A stretch of DNA of 64,000 nucleotides from assembly GCF_032401055.1 (NCBI RefSeq), contig NZ_CP135529.1, positions 6,195,764 to 6,259,763 of the forward strand, in the 5' to 3' direction. This stretch comes from Tardiphaga sp. 709 (GTDB lineage Bacteria; Pseudomonadota; Alphaproteobacteria; Rhizobiales; Xanthobacteraceae). The notes under the pieces are model-generated. The model was not told where the DNA came from and searched no databases. It was given only the letters and a program-made list of their open reading frames with translations. Positions 8,336 through 16,420 of the stretch are shown here, one piece after another (the first letter of the stretch is position 1; the number at the start of each line of letters is the position of its first letter). Both the position numbers and the translations under genes were made by a program.

Positions 8336-9865
8336 ATGTACCTGGCCGAGAACAGAGCTGCCCAGTACGTTCGCATGTCAACCGACATGCAGCGTCACTC
8401 TATTGCAATACAAGCAGAAGCTATTGCCCTCTACGCGGCGCGGAGAGGATTGGCGATTGTCCGTAGCTACGAGGATGCAGGTCGAAGCGGACTGACTATC
8501 GATGGACGTTCAGCGCTGCAGAACCTCATCGCAGATGTAAGATCTGGCACGGCCGATTTCCGAACCATATTGATCTACGACGTAAGTCGGTGGGGGCGCT
8601 TCCAAGATACGGACGAGAGTGCCTACTACGAGTTTATATGTCGCTCTAACGGTGTCGCCATCGAATACTGCGCCGAACAATTCACGAATGATGGGAGCAT
8701 AACAACTTCAATTCTGAAGAATCTGAAGCGAGCGATGGCCGGCGAATACAGCCGAGAGCTATCTGCAAAAGTCTTTGCGGGGCAGGCTAAGGCTGTGAGA
8801 AATGGCTTTCATCGCGGCTCCACCCCAGGCTACGGCCTACGAAGATGTCTCATTGAAGAGGGCTCGGGCCGGAGGACGGTGCTGAAGCTTGGACAAAGAA
8901 AAAGACTCTCGACGGACCAGACGATCTTGGTCGCGGGGCCTACAGAAGAGGTCGAGGTCATCGACCGAATCTATTCGCTCTTCATAGACAAGAAATTTTC
9001 GCTCAGCCGCATCGCGAGACATCTGAACGAGGACGGGATCGCAAACGTTGCCAACCGTCCGTGGAATGACGTCTCTGTACGAGAAATACTGTCCAACGAA
9101 AAATACATTGGAAGTGCGCAGTTCAACAAGACGTCCCGGAAATTGGGTGCGCCGAGCAGGAAGAATCACAGATCCGTATGGGTCGAAAAGGTTGAAGCAT
9201 TCCGAGGCATTGTATCAAAGGAACGGTTTCGCCAAGCGCAAGAGCAACTCGTCGACAATGCGCGTGCGTACCGCGACAGCGAGTTGCTTGATACGCTGAC
9301 TGCCATTTGGTGCAGCCGAGGGCGGATTAGCGCAGCTCTGATCGATTCCTTACCGGCGACGCCTAGTGTCAACACTTTCAAAGAGCACTTCGGCGGTCTC
9401 GCTGCTGCATATCAATTGATTGGCTATGCGCCGCCATTTCGCCGCGGCCGTAGTTCTCAAGCTCGCATTGTTATTATGAGCCAGATATCGGCGAAACTGA
9501 AAGCCGCCGGCTGCAAAGTATACTGGCATTCGGGCAGCTCTCAAATGCTCATAAATGAGGAACTGGTGGTGGCCGTTGTTGCGGGGTGTGCGTCGCCCGG
9601 ATGCGGGAAAAATCAATGGCAGGTCAAGCGGCCAGGGTGGGCGAAGCCAGACATTCTCGTAGCCGCGAGGGTACACGATGATCTATCCGCCATCGTTGAG
9701 GATTATCTATTCATTCCGCTTCTATTCATGACAAATGCGTCGTGGCTGACGATCTCGAAGAAGCGGCTGCAGCGGATGGATACGTTTCGTTCAGCGACGC
9801 TGGATCCACTTCTTGAACTTTGCACGAGAGAACGAATGGGTCTCGGCAATGCCTCGCACGCGTGA
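8336..9865 (+). CDS. Large serine recombinase
   Basis: A 509-residue site-specific recombinase. The N-terminal resolvase domain (about 1-150) opens with AAQYVRMSTDMQRHSIAIQ, where Ser15 is the likely nucleophile, and has the conserved arginine segment IYDVSRWGRFQD. A recombinase domain follows (about 165-310) with GSTPGYGLRR, LSRIARHLNEDGI, and WNDVSVREILSNEKYIG. The C-terminal part is of the rhizobial type, without an obvious zinc ribbon. Such enzymes integrate or excise islands. GC is lower than in flanking genes. The next gene overlaps its end by 17 bases, suggesting a functional pair. Confidence 0.9.
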   Translation: MYLAENRAAQYVRMSTDMQRHSIAIQAEAIALYAARRGLAIVRSYEDAGRSGLTIDGRSALQNLIADVRSGTADFRTILIYDVSRWGRFQDTDESAYYEFICRSNGVAIEYCAEQFTNDGSITTSILKNLKRAMAGEYSRELSAKVFAGQAKAVRNGFHRGSTPGYGLRRCLIEEGSGRRTVLKLGQRKRLSTDQTILVAGPTEEVEVIDRIYSLFIDKKFSLSRIARHLNEDGIANVANRPWNDVSVREILSNEKYIGSAQFNKTSRKLGAPSRKNHRSVWVEKVEAFRGIVSKERFRQAQEQLVDNARAYRDSELLDTLTAIWCSRGRISAALIDSLPATPSVNTFKEHFGGLAAAYQLIGYAPPFRRGRSSQARIVIMSQISAKLKAAGCKVYWHSGSSQMLINEELVVAVVAGCASPGCGKNQWQVKRPGWAKPDILVAARVHDDLSAIVEDYLFIPLLFMTNASWLTISKKRLQRMDTFRSATLDPLLELCTRERMGLGNASHA

Positions 9866-10292
9866 AATCGCAAGGGATCGTGCTTGTGCTCACAGAGCGG
9901 TAAAGGCGAGGTTGGCCGACGAAGAGGCCAAAGCGAGGCGCGTTCGTTTGTCGCAGACTCTCGCAAAAGTGGCACAAATTCTCTCGCATGAAGGATTTAT
10001 AGAGTTGGCGTCATCGCATGGCGTCGAATGGGCACCCCGACGCCTCGTGCTTCGTGCGGATGTTGAAAGACAGGCAGAGGTTGATTTGAGTCATGCTGGG
10101 TCGGTGCTCGACTTTGTAATCGCTTGGAAATTCATCTTTCCGATGTTGTCGAACCAGGAAGTGCTCGAATATCTTCAAGAGAAATGGCCGGGTTTCGTCG
10201 ACGAATTCAAGGACACGTTCATTGCGCTTGTAATGAACGGGCCCTTCCTGGATGAGCGGCGAACGTCCCTCAGCACGAGTTTCTTTAAATGA
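9849..10292 (+). CDS. Hypothetical partner of the serine recombinase (147 aa)
   Basis: ATG 9849 overlaps the end of the recombinase gene by 17 bases, so the two are probably translated together. The protein is basic at the N-terminus (MPRTREIARDRACAHRAVKAR) and helical; the second half has a mixed pattern (ADVERQAEVDLSHAGSVLDFVIAWKFIFPML). No known motif is recognised. I infer an accessory role to the recombinase from the overlap alone. It is the last gene of the left arm before chromosomal-like DNA begins. Confidence 0.65.
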   Translation: MPRTREIARDRACAHRAVKARLADEEAKARRVRLSQTLAKVAQILSHEGFIELASSHGVEWAPRRLVLRADVERQAEVDLSHAGSVLDFVIAWKFIFPMLSNQEVLEYLQEKWPGFVDEFKDTFIALVMNGPFLDERRTSLSTSFFK

Positions 10293-10335
10293 CAGGTTTC
10301 TTGACAGCACGGGCGGTCGGGTTTCTACATCGCGG

Positions 10336-11097
10336 ATGCGTCCTGCAATTCTGATTTCATTTGCTCTTTCGATCTTCGGCTCTTCTGTCGCACATTGCCT
10401 GGTCGGCGGCGCACCCGTGCGCGATGACGAGATCGGCCGCGCGGTGATCACAATCGTCGGCTCGCGCGGAAATTTCTGTTCCGGCGCGCTGATCGCGCCG
10501 ACCTTGGTGCTGTCGGCGGCGCATTGCGTGACGCCCGGCGCCAGTTACAAGATCGTGCTCTATGACTCCCAGCGACAGCCGCAACTGCTGGCGGTGAAGC
10601 GCGTCGCCGATCATCCTGGGTTCAATGCGGAAGGCATCAAGGCGCATCGCGCTAGCGCCGATCTGGCGCTCCTGCAGCTTGCCGAGCCGCTGCCCAGCAA
10701 AACCACGCTGCCGCTCGGCGTACCCACAGAGCCCTTCGCCGCTGGGCAGAATTATCTTGTGGCCGGTATCGGCGTCGCCGCGCGCGGCGACGGCAAAAGC
10801 GGCGGCACCGTGCGCGCGGCACAGCTCACCTCCACCAGCCATCCCGGAAAATTGCAGATCCGCCTGGTCGACCCCGCCACCGACAACACACGCGACGGCC
10901 TCGGCGCCTGCACCGGTGACAGCGGCGGGCCCGTGCTGCAGCAGCAAGGTGGCCGCATCGTGGTGATCGGCGTGGTGTCGTGGTCCACCGGTGCGAAGAA
11001 TGTCGCCGGCTGCGGCGGCCTTACCGGCGTGACGCCGCTGACGCTGTATCGCGACTGGATCCTGCAGACGGCACGCGCCTGGGGCACGCCGCTCTGA
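10336..11097 (+). CDS. Secreted trypsin-like serine protease
   Basis: The ATG at 10336 opens a signal peptide (MRPAILISFALSIFGSSVAH), then a chymotrypsin-fold domain starting LVGGAPVRDDEIG. The catalytic triad is His63 (LSAAHC), Asp109 (SADLALLQL) and Ser196 (CTGDSGGPV), all intact; cysteines for disulfides are present. Length 253 residues is normal for S1 proteases. It should act in the periplasm or outside. The gene has chromosomal-type GC, unlike the recombinase genes just before it, marking a sharp junction near 10293-10335. Confidence 0.9.
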   Translation: MRPAILISFALSIFGSSVAHCLVGGAPVRDDEIGRAVITIVGSRGNFCSGALIAPTLVLSAAHCVTPGASYKIVLYDSQRQPQLLAVKRVADHPGFNAEGIKAHRASADLALLQLAEPLPSKTTLPLGVPTEPFAAGQNYLVAGIGVAARGDGKSGGTVRAAQLTSTSHPGKLQIRLVDPATDNTRDGLGACTGDSGGPVLQQQGGRIVVIGVVSWSTGAKNVAGCGGLTGVTPLTLYRDWILQTARAWGTPL

Positions 11098-11151
11098 TCG
11101 CCAGCGCCGCGCAAGGCAGCCGTCGTTAAGTTCCGTGAAAGGTTCTCCGCT

Positions 11152-11502
11152 ATGATCCGCGAGATCATGGGAGTCTCCGACATGCTGCGCCTGCTCATTC
11201 TTGTCGTTTCGACTACTGTCCTGATAACGGGCGCGCAGGCGGCTGACATGGCCGGCCAAGGTCGCATCGGCCGCTTGTTCGACGAGCCGGTGGTGAAGAG
11301 CCGCCGTACCGTCGTGGTCAAGGACGAGCGCCCAATGGAAGAGCCAATCGTGCAGTATGCGCCGGAGGTGTATATCCCCTCGATCGTGCATGGCTATTAC
11401 GGCAAGCCGGCGTCCTATTATTACCACAACTATTATGGCAGCCGGATCGAGACGATCTTTAGCCGCGCGCCCTATGGCTGCGGCTACTACGGCTATTGCT
11501 GA
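11152..11502 (+). CDS. Secreted Tyr/Gly-rich small protein
   Basis: A 116-residue protein with a signal peptide (LRLLILVVSTTVLITGAQAAD). The mature part has a short charged stretch, then a Tyr/Gly-rich end (YYGKPASYYYHNYYG, ending CGYYGYC). The start may be the ATG at 11152 or the later ATG at 11182, which has GGGAG upstream and gives a cleaner signal. Such Tyr-rich secreted proteins are frequent in Bradyrhizobium-like genomes; role unknown. Confidence 0.6.
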   Translation: MIREIMGVSDMLRLLILVVSTTVLITGAQAADMAGQGRIGRLFDEPVVKSRRTVVVKDERPMEEPIVQYAPEVYIPSIVHGYYGKPASYYYHNYYGSRIETIFSRAPYGCGYYGYC

Positions 11503-11661
11503 GCGCAGCGCGGAACAGGCACGCGCCGGCCGCGGACGTCTCGGACTGCGACAGTGTTGCCTGCGACATCGTGATATTGGCGTCTCTCATTCTTGTGAAC
11601 TGCATTTCCGAAACGCCTCCCTAGCTAGAGAGGTGCTTCAGAGCATCACGGGAAGCCGGTT

Positions 11662-11871
11662 ATGGGAAAAGAAGAAAAGACCGAAGCCGAACTTGAGGAA
11701 ATGATCGCCCAGCGCCTCGTTGTCGGCGGCGTCTATGTGTCAGTGCGCAGGGATGCGCTGCTCGGCTGGCGGCCGATGGTGATCACTGCGCCCAAACACG
11801 CTACCTATGCACAGCAGCTCGCCGACGAAGTGGCGACGGAACTCCGCAAGAAATTCGTGCTGAAGGATTGA
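11662..11871 (+). CDS. Conserved hypothetical protein (69 aa)
   Basis: A 69-residue soluble protein: acidic start (MGKEEKTEAELEEMIAQRL), a beta segment (VVGGVYVSVRRDALLGWRPMVIT), and a C-terminal helix (YAQQLADEVATELRKKFVLKD). The pattern recalls a small protein family common in rhizobia, with no known role. The ATG follows GGGAAG at a fair distance. It stands alone. Confidence 0.6.
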   Translation: MGKEEKTEAELEEMIAQRLVVGGVYVSVRRDALLGWRPMVITAPKHATYAQQLADEVATELRKKFVLKD

Positions 11872-11940
11872 GGTGCTTTCGCATGGTGGCGCCTTTGCAG
11901 GCTGCTGGCGCACACCCGTCGAGGCATGCGCCAGCTCCAC

Positions 11941-12249
11941 TCAATCCTTCTTCTCGGTCACATTACTGATCGTCTTGACGCCGTTGCTCTCGGTATAGGT
12001 CACCGTGACGCGCTCGCCGGCATGCAGCGATTCCGGAACCGTGCGCAGCCTGAATTTCTCCACCGCGCCCGGCGTATTCGCCCCGACGGTCTCGCCAGCC
12101 GGCGCCTGCTTGATCACCACTTCGCTGGTGGTGCGATCGAGGATGGTGACGATCCCTGTGAAGGTCTGATCAGCTTGGGCCGCCGATCCCGCAAAAGATC
12201 CCAGCGCGGCAATCACCGCCGCACACGCGACGCGTTCGGTCAGTCTCAT
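11941..12249 (-). CDS. Secreted hypothetical protein (102 aa)
   Basis: The ATG at 12249 has GGGAG nine bases upstream; the protein has a signal peptide (RVACAAVIAALGSFAGSAAQAD) and a small beta domain (FTGIVTILDRTTSEVVIK, VTVTYTESNGVKTISNV). The mature part resembles periplasmic one-domain beta proteins of unknown role, OB-like in spacing. It is convergent with the 69-aa gene. Confidence 0.65.
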   Translation of the reverse strand: MRLTERVACAAVIAALGSFAGSAAQADQTFTGIVTILDRTTSEVVIKQAPAGETVGANTPGAVEKFRLRTVPESLHAGERVTVTYTESNGVKTISNVTEKKD

Positions 12250-12331
12250 TGTCGTTCTCCCAAGCTTGTGTGAATGGAGGTAACGACGGCAGCGGGAGAT
12301 TGGTTCCATAGCTGTTGCTGCAAACGCAGAT

Positions 12332-12438
12332 GATCAATCGGTCCCCGCGGGGTGAGCGATAGCGTGTGGGTCGCGTCGCGGCTTCTCGCAGATTCCCGGG
12401 AAGAATTCGTCATGAGCTATCCGATGCCGGGGACGGGT
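12332..12438. repeat. Repeat pair A-B, left of the SDR-MFS-LysR cassette
   Basis: Segment A (12332-12374) resembles 15892-15935 and segment B (12377-12438) resembles 15817-15879, both on the same strand but in swapped order. On the minus strand, A still reads like the C-terminal codons of the small gene at 15894 (Thr-His-Thr ... Gly-Thr-Asp-stop). It appears to be a remnant of a duplication. Confidence 0.6.
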
Positions 12439-12571
12439 GGAGGATAAGTGGGTCAGCGAGTGGCCGATATGCGCGAGCTCACCGCGAATGTCGCCCGCAA
12501 TTATTCTGGAGAAAGTTTCGGTTTCGATCAGGAGGGCGTTTCGGGCAGGGCCTGGCGCCGTACATTGTTAC

Positions 12572-13333
12572 TCACTTGCCGCCAGTGACATCGAGGAACG
12601 TGCCGGTGACGAAGGACGCCTCGGCGCTTGCCAGCCACAGGATCGCCCGCGCAACCTCTTCAGGCTGACCGCCTCTGCCCATGGGGATCGAGTCCTTGAC
12701 ACGATCCACTCGTCCCGGCTCTCCGCCGCTGGCATGCATGTCAGTGTAGATGTGCCCCGGGCGAATGCAGTTGACGCGTATCCCATCCCGCGCGACTTCC
12801 TTGGCGAAGCCGGTCGTGAATGTTTCGACGGCGCCCTTCGACGCAGCGTAGTCGACATATTCGCCGGGGCTGCCGAGTCGGGCCGAAGCCGACGAGATGT
12901 TGATCACGGAACCGCCGCGCCCGTTGTGGCGATACGACATCCGCTTCGCGGCTTGCTGTGCGCAAAGGATAGGACCGATCGCGTTGACCGCGAAGATGCG
13001 CTGCATCCGCTCGAATCCGAGATCCTCCAGCCGGGACTGCCGCGCAAGCATCGCGGCGTTGTTCACCAGCACGTCGATCCGGCCGAACGCGCGGTCGATC
13101 GCGGCGAATAATTGAGCGACCTGCTCTGGATCCGCGCTATCTGCGCGGACCGGTAAAGCCCGGCGCCCTGCAGCTTCGACATCAGCCGCCACCGCAAGGG
13201 CGGCAGTTTCGTTGGAGACGAAGCTGATCGCCACATCGTAACCTTGCGTGGCAGCAAGCCGCGCAGTCGCGGCGCCTACGCCCCGACTTCCACCCGTTAT
13301 CAGAATGAGCGGCGTCTGCGAGACTGTATCCAT
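12572..13333 (-). CDS. SDR family oxidoreductase
   Basis: A 253-residue classical short-chain dehydrogenase: cofactor motif ITGGSRGVGAATARLAA near residue 12, NNAA motif (VLVNNAAM), catalytic Ser in NISSASARLG, and YVDYAASKG with the active Tyr and Lys. The C-terminus VTGTFLDVTGGK is typical. Acts in the cytoplasm with NAD(P)H; substrate unknown. It is followed upstream by an MFS gene in the same direction (34 bp gap), so both may form an operon controlled by the divergent LysR protein. Confidence 0.9.
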   Translation of the reverse strand: MDTVSQTPLILITGGSRGVGAATARLAATQGYDVAISFVSNETAALAVAADVEAAGRRALPVRADSADPEQVAQLFAAIDRAFGRIDVLVNNAAMLARQSRLEDLGFERMQRIFAVNAIGPILCAQQAAKRMSYRHNGRGGSVINISSASARLGSPGEYVDYAASKGAVETFTTGFAKEVARDGIRVNCIRPGHIYTDMHASGGEPGRVDRVKDSIPMGRGGQPEEVARAILWLASAEASFVTGTFLDVTGGK

Positions 13334-13367
13334 CTAACGAACCTTCATGTGTTGGTGAAATAATGAT

Positions 13368-14606
13368 CTAGGGCTGTCCGGATGAGTGCGATGCCAGACC
13401 GATTTCGACGTCATCGCTCAGATGCTTTGAGAGTGGGATCATGAACGGGCAGATCGCCAGCGCCGTCATTGCGGTCGCGGCCGTTGCCATTGCGGGTCCG
13501 AACGCGTCGCCCAGAAAGCCATAGAGAACCGGGGCACCGGCGCCCGCGCCGATGGTGCCGGTATAAAACAGGGCGAAGGCACGCGCGGTGCGATGGGGCG
13601 GGGTCAGTTCGGGAACCGTTCCATACAGCACCGATGACGTGCCGTTGAGCATCACCCCCAGCGCCGGCAGAACGACGATAACCGGGATCAGTGGCAGCAC
13701 CAAAACGCTGAGGATCAGAAGCGCAGTGGCAGCTTCGGTGAAGAGAACGGTGCGCCGGGTGCCGATCCTGTCGCCAAGCCAGCCGCAAGCGAACTTGCCG
13801 GCGGCTCCGCCGATGAAGAGAAGTGCCAGAGCGAAACCGCTGGTGGGAAGCGAGGCTCCTTTTTCAATCAGGAGAAATGGCAGAAAGGTGAGGAAGCCCA
13901 TTCTGACGGCGCTATCGAGCATTCCGATCGCCAGGAGCCAATAGAATCCGCCGCGACCTCGACCGGTCTTGCTGGATCGTTCCTTCGCATCTGCTGCTTG
14001 CCCCATGCCCACGGCCGGCATCCACACCGCCATGGCGACAGACACGACGATGCCGGCGGCAGCGAGCGCAAATACGGCATGGCGCCAGGCGATGGTGACA
14101 AGCAGCAGAGACATCAGCGCCGGGATGGCCGCCTTGCCGAGATCGCCTGTAAAATTGTAGATGCCGAGCGGCCTGCGCGCAGCGCGCCCATAAGCCCGTG
14201 AAACGGCGGCGGACGCCAGAGGGTGTTGGGTGCTCGAGCCTGCGCCTGCCAATGCGAGCGCAAAGCTCAGTCCGACGATGCCGCCGGAGATGCCCGCGAG
14301 AGCGTAGCCCAACGCCGACAGCGCCGTGCCGCAGCAGAGAATGAGTTTGGCATCGATCCGCTCCGCCAGATGCCCCGCCGGAATCTGCAGACATGCCATG
14401 GTGCCGGAATAAAGACCGCGAAAGATCGCAAGGACGCTATAGCTCAGCGCGAATTCGGTCTGCCAGATGGGCAGCAATACATAGATCGCGTCCGTGAAGC
14501 CGTCGTGCAAAGCGTGGTTGAGCCCGGTCAGCGCAAGCGTTCGCGCGGCGCGTGTCCGGTTCGCAGGAGCCGTAGTGGTGGATGCCGTGGTCTCATTGTG
14601 GGTCAT
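13368..14606 (-). CDS. MFS transporter
   Basis: A 412-residue major facilitator protein with about 12 hydrophobic segments. The first region reads ALTGLNHALHDGFTDAIYVLLPIWQTEF and the cytoplasmic loop 2-3 motif is a variant (GHLAERIDAKLIL); loop 8-9 has CGWLGDRIGTRR. The type resembles efflux-like transporters of rhizobia. It precedes the SDR gene and is divergent from a LysR gene, so export of the SDR substrate or product is a reasonable but untested idea. Confidence 0.88.
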   Translation of the reverse strand: MTHNETTASTTTAPANRTRAARTLALTGLNHALHDGFTDAIYVLLPIWQTEFALSYSVLAIFRGLYSGTMACLQIPAGHLAERIDAKLILCCGTALSALGYALAGISGGIVGLSFALALAGAGSSTQHPLASAAVSRAYGRAARRPLGIYNFTGDLGKAAIPALMSLLLVTIAWRHAVFALAAAGIVVSVAMAVWMPAVGMGQAADAKERSSKTGRGRGGFYWLLAIGMLDSAVRMGFLTFLPFLLIEKGASLPTSGFALALLFIGGAAGKFACGWLGDRIGTRRTVLFTEAATALLILSVLVLPLIPVIVVLPALGVMLNGTSSVLYGTVPELTPPHRTARAFALFYTGTIGAGAGAPVLYGFLGDAFGPAMATAATAMTALAICPFMIPLSKHLSDDVEIGLASHSSGQP

Positions 14607-14764
14607 GGGTCTTCCGGCGCACGCGCTACAGTCGCAGAAAATCTGAAGATTGATGCGCTAGAGCTGATGTCTGGCGCGCAAAGCGATGCTAAAGTCACTC
14701 TGAACTAGACTTCGGGCTGTCACAAATCAGTAATACTCAGGTCATGGGTTAGAAATTCTCAAGT

Positions 14765-15688
14765 ATGTCCACCTTTGTCCCGCGCCGCAGTCTGCCGCCG
14801 CTGAATGCGGTTCGCGCCTTCGAAGCCGCCGCCCGCCTCGGCAGTCTGAAGGAGGCGGCCGTTGAGCTCAGCGTGACCCACGGCGCCGTCAGTCAGCAGA
14901 TCCGGCTATTGGAAGACTGGCTGGGTGCTCCGGCGCTGTTTCGGCGTTCGGTCCGACGGGTCGTGCTGACGCCTGCCGGCGCAGCGCTGCTCACCGAATT
15001 CGGACCGGCGCTCGATAGTATTTCGGCTGCCGTGCAGCAGCATCGAACCAGACGGCATGACGCGCCATCCATCGTGCTGCATGTGAACGCGCTCGCAACT
15101 TTCAGTCTGCGATGGCTGTTGCGACGGATGGGCGCTTTTCGTGCGGAGCATCCCGACATCGAGGTACGTTTGAGCACGTCGAACGAGACGATCGACGCCC
15201 TGGCAGAGCCGTTCGATGTCGTGATCAGAGGTGGCCCGGACACTTTTCCCGGATACACCTCGCGTTTCCTGTTCGGGGAGCGGCGGCTGCCAGTGTGCAG
15301 TCCGACCATCCTGGATCGGGCGCCGCTAACCGATATCCGCGATCTGTCGCGCCACACGCTGCTTCACGTCTCCTCGATGGCGCGGCTATGGCGCGACTGG
15401 CTGGCTGAGGCCGGAGAGCCCGCCCTTCGCCCAGAGGCATCCCTGACCTTCGATCATTTCTATCTGACCATACAGGCAGCGATCGACGGACTCGGCGTGG
15501 CGATGGGTCCGACCGCATTGGTCGCCGATGATCTCGCGGCCGGGCGATTGATGACGCCGTTTCCGGACATCAGTCTTTCGGCGCGAAGCTACTTCGCCTA
15601 TCTGCCGGAAGCGCGACGGACCGATCCACATATCGCCGTGTTCTGCGACTGGCTCGAGCAACAAGGCCGCGATCTCGTCCGGAGCTAG
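14765..15688 (+). CDS. LysR family transcriptional regulator (GcvA-like)
   Basis: A 307-residue LysR protein. The N-terminal winged helix is LPPLNAVRAFEAAARLGSLKEAAVELSVTHGAVSQQIRLLEDWLG, followed by LFRRSVRRVVLTPAGAALL. The effector domain starts near residue 92 (SIVLHVNALATFSLRWLLRRM), the GcvA-type pattern. It is divergent from the MFS-SDR pair with a 158-bp shared control region and likely regulates it. Inducer unknown. Confidence 0.9.
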   Translation: MSTFVPRRSLPPLNAVRAFEAAARLGSLKEAAVELSVTHGAVSQQIRLLEDWLGAPALFRRSVRRVVLTPAGAALLTEFGPALDSISAAVQQHRTRRHDAPSIVLHVNALATFSLRWLLRRMGAFRAEHPDIEVRLSTSNETIDALAEPFDVVIRGGPDTFPGYTSRFLFGERRLPVCSPTILDRAPLTDIRDLSRHTLLHVSSMARLWRDWLAEAGEPALRPEASLTFDHFYLTIQAAIDGLGVAMGPTALVADDLAAGRLMTPFPDISLSARSYFAYLPEARRTDPHIAVFCDWLEQQGRDLVRS

Positions 15689-15816
15689 CGTCGATAACAC
15701 CGTCGCTTCCATGAACCGCTGGGGCAAGGCGCGAGCGGCGACGCCGATCAGGGCACTCGTCGGTCGCTCTCCGGCGCCGAACAGCTTCTTGGTGTATCGG
15801 CAATGTCGATAATTTC

Positions 15817-15935
15817 CGCGGCTTCCCTGATATTCCCGGCAACGACTTCGTCATGAGCTATCCGACGCCAGGGACGGGTAGGGATGAGCACGATCAATCC
15901 GTCCCCTGCAGGGTGACGGATGGCGTGTGGGTCGC
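15817..15935. repeat. Repeat pair B'-A', right of the cassette
   Basis: B' (15817-15879) and A' (15892-15935) match B and A at 12377-12438 and 12332-12374 in the same strand but opposite order. A' covers the 3' end of the small gene at 15894-16076. Confidence 0.6.
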
Positions 15936-16076
15936 ATGTGATGCGGCGGCATCGATTCGTTGCAGGGCGACGTAGTGAACGATCACGAAGCACGCGATCG
16001 CGGCGGCGTAGAGCAGACGTTCGAGTAATGCCATCGGTGGTCCATCCGGATGAGAGACGCGCTTGTCGTGGCTCAT
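15894..16076 (-). CDS. Small membrane protein (60 aa)
   Basis: A possible small inner-membrane protein. From the ATG at 16076 it reads 60 residues with a basic N-terminus, one membrane helix (LLYAAAIACFVIVHYVALQRI) and a short polar tail ending GTD. A shorter start at 16034 (46 residues) is equally possible; neither has a strong ribosome site. Its last codons recur at 12332-12374, which supports a real gene whose end was duplicated. Confidence 0.45.
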   Translation of the reverse strand: MSHDKRVSHPDGPPMALLERLLYAAAIACFVIVHYVALQRIDAAASHATHTPSVTLQGTD

Positions 16077-16420
16077 CATCGACGGAGCAGTGATATCAAG
16101 CGTCCTACGAACGGCTGATGCGACTTCACATTCGTCTGTTGCGTGTGTGGCCGCGTTCCAACACGAGAGACATCGAACCAGCGCACGCGCTGATAGATTG
16201 AGCTTGCGATGTGCCAACCGCATCCGATCTCGAAAGGCTTTATTAAGCGTCTTTCGTTGCGCAAACGGCACAGGCCGCGGGTTTGTTCAGCGTGAACACG
16301 CTTCGATTATTGTCCGATTGTTGCGGCTCATCTAGCTTCGCAAATGTCCATCGCGGACTTGCAGGACAACAAACATCCGCATCGTCGAACGGTGTGGATT
16401 CGATCGAAGTGGAATAGCGC
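16077..16420. other. Gap before the autotransporter: no gene seen
   Basis: No convincing ORF. The AT-richer stretch around 16300-16340 could hold the autotransporter promoter, but I cannot assign -35 and -10 boxes with confidence. Confidence 0.4.

Noticed and set aside
8118..8495. ORF of 125 codons ahead of the serine recombinase
   Set aside because: It starts with TTG, overlaps the recombinase in another frame, and its product changes to a frame-shadow style in the second half.
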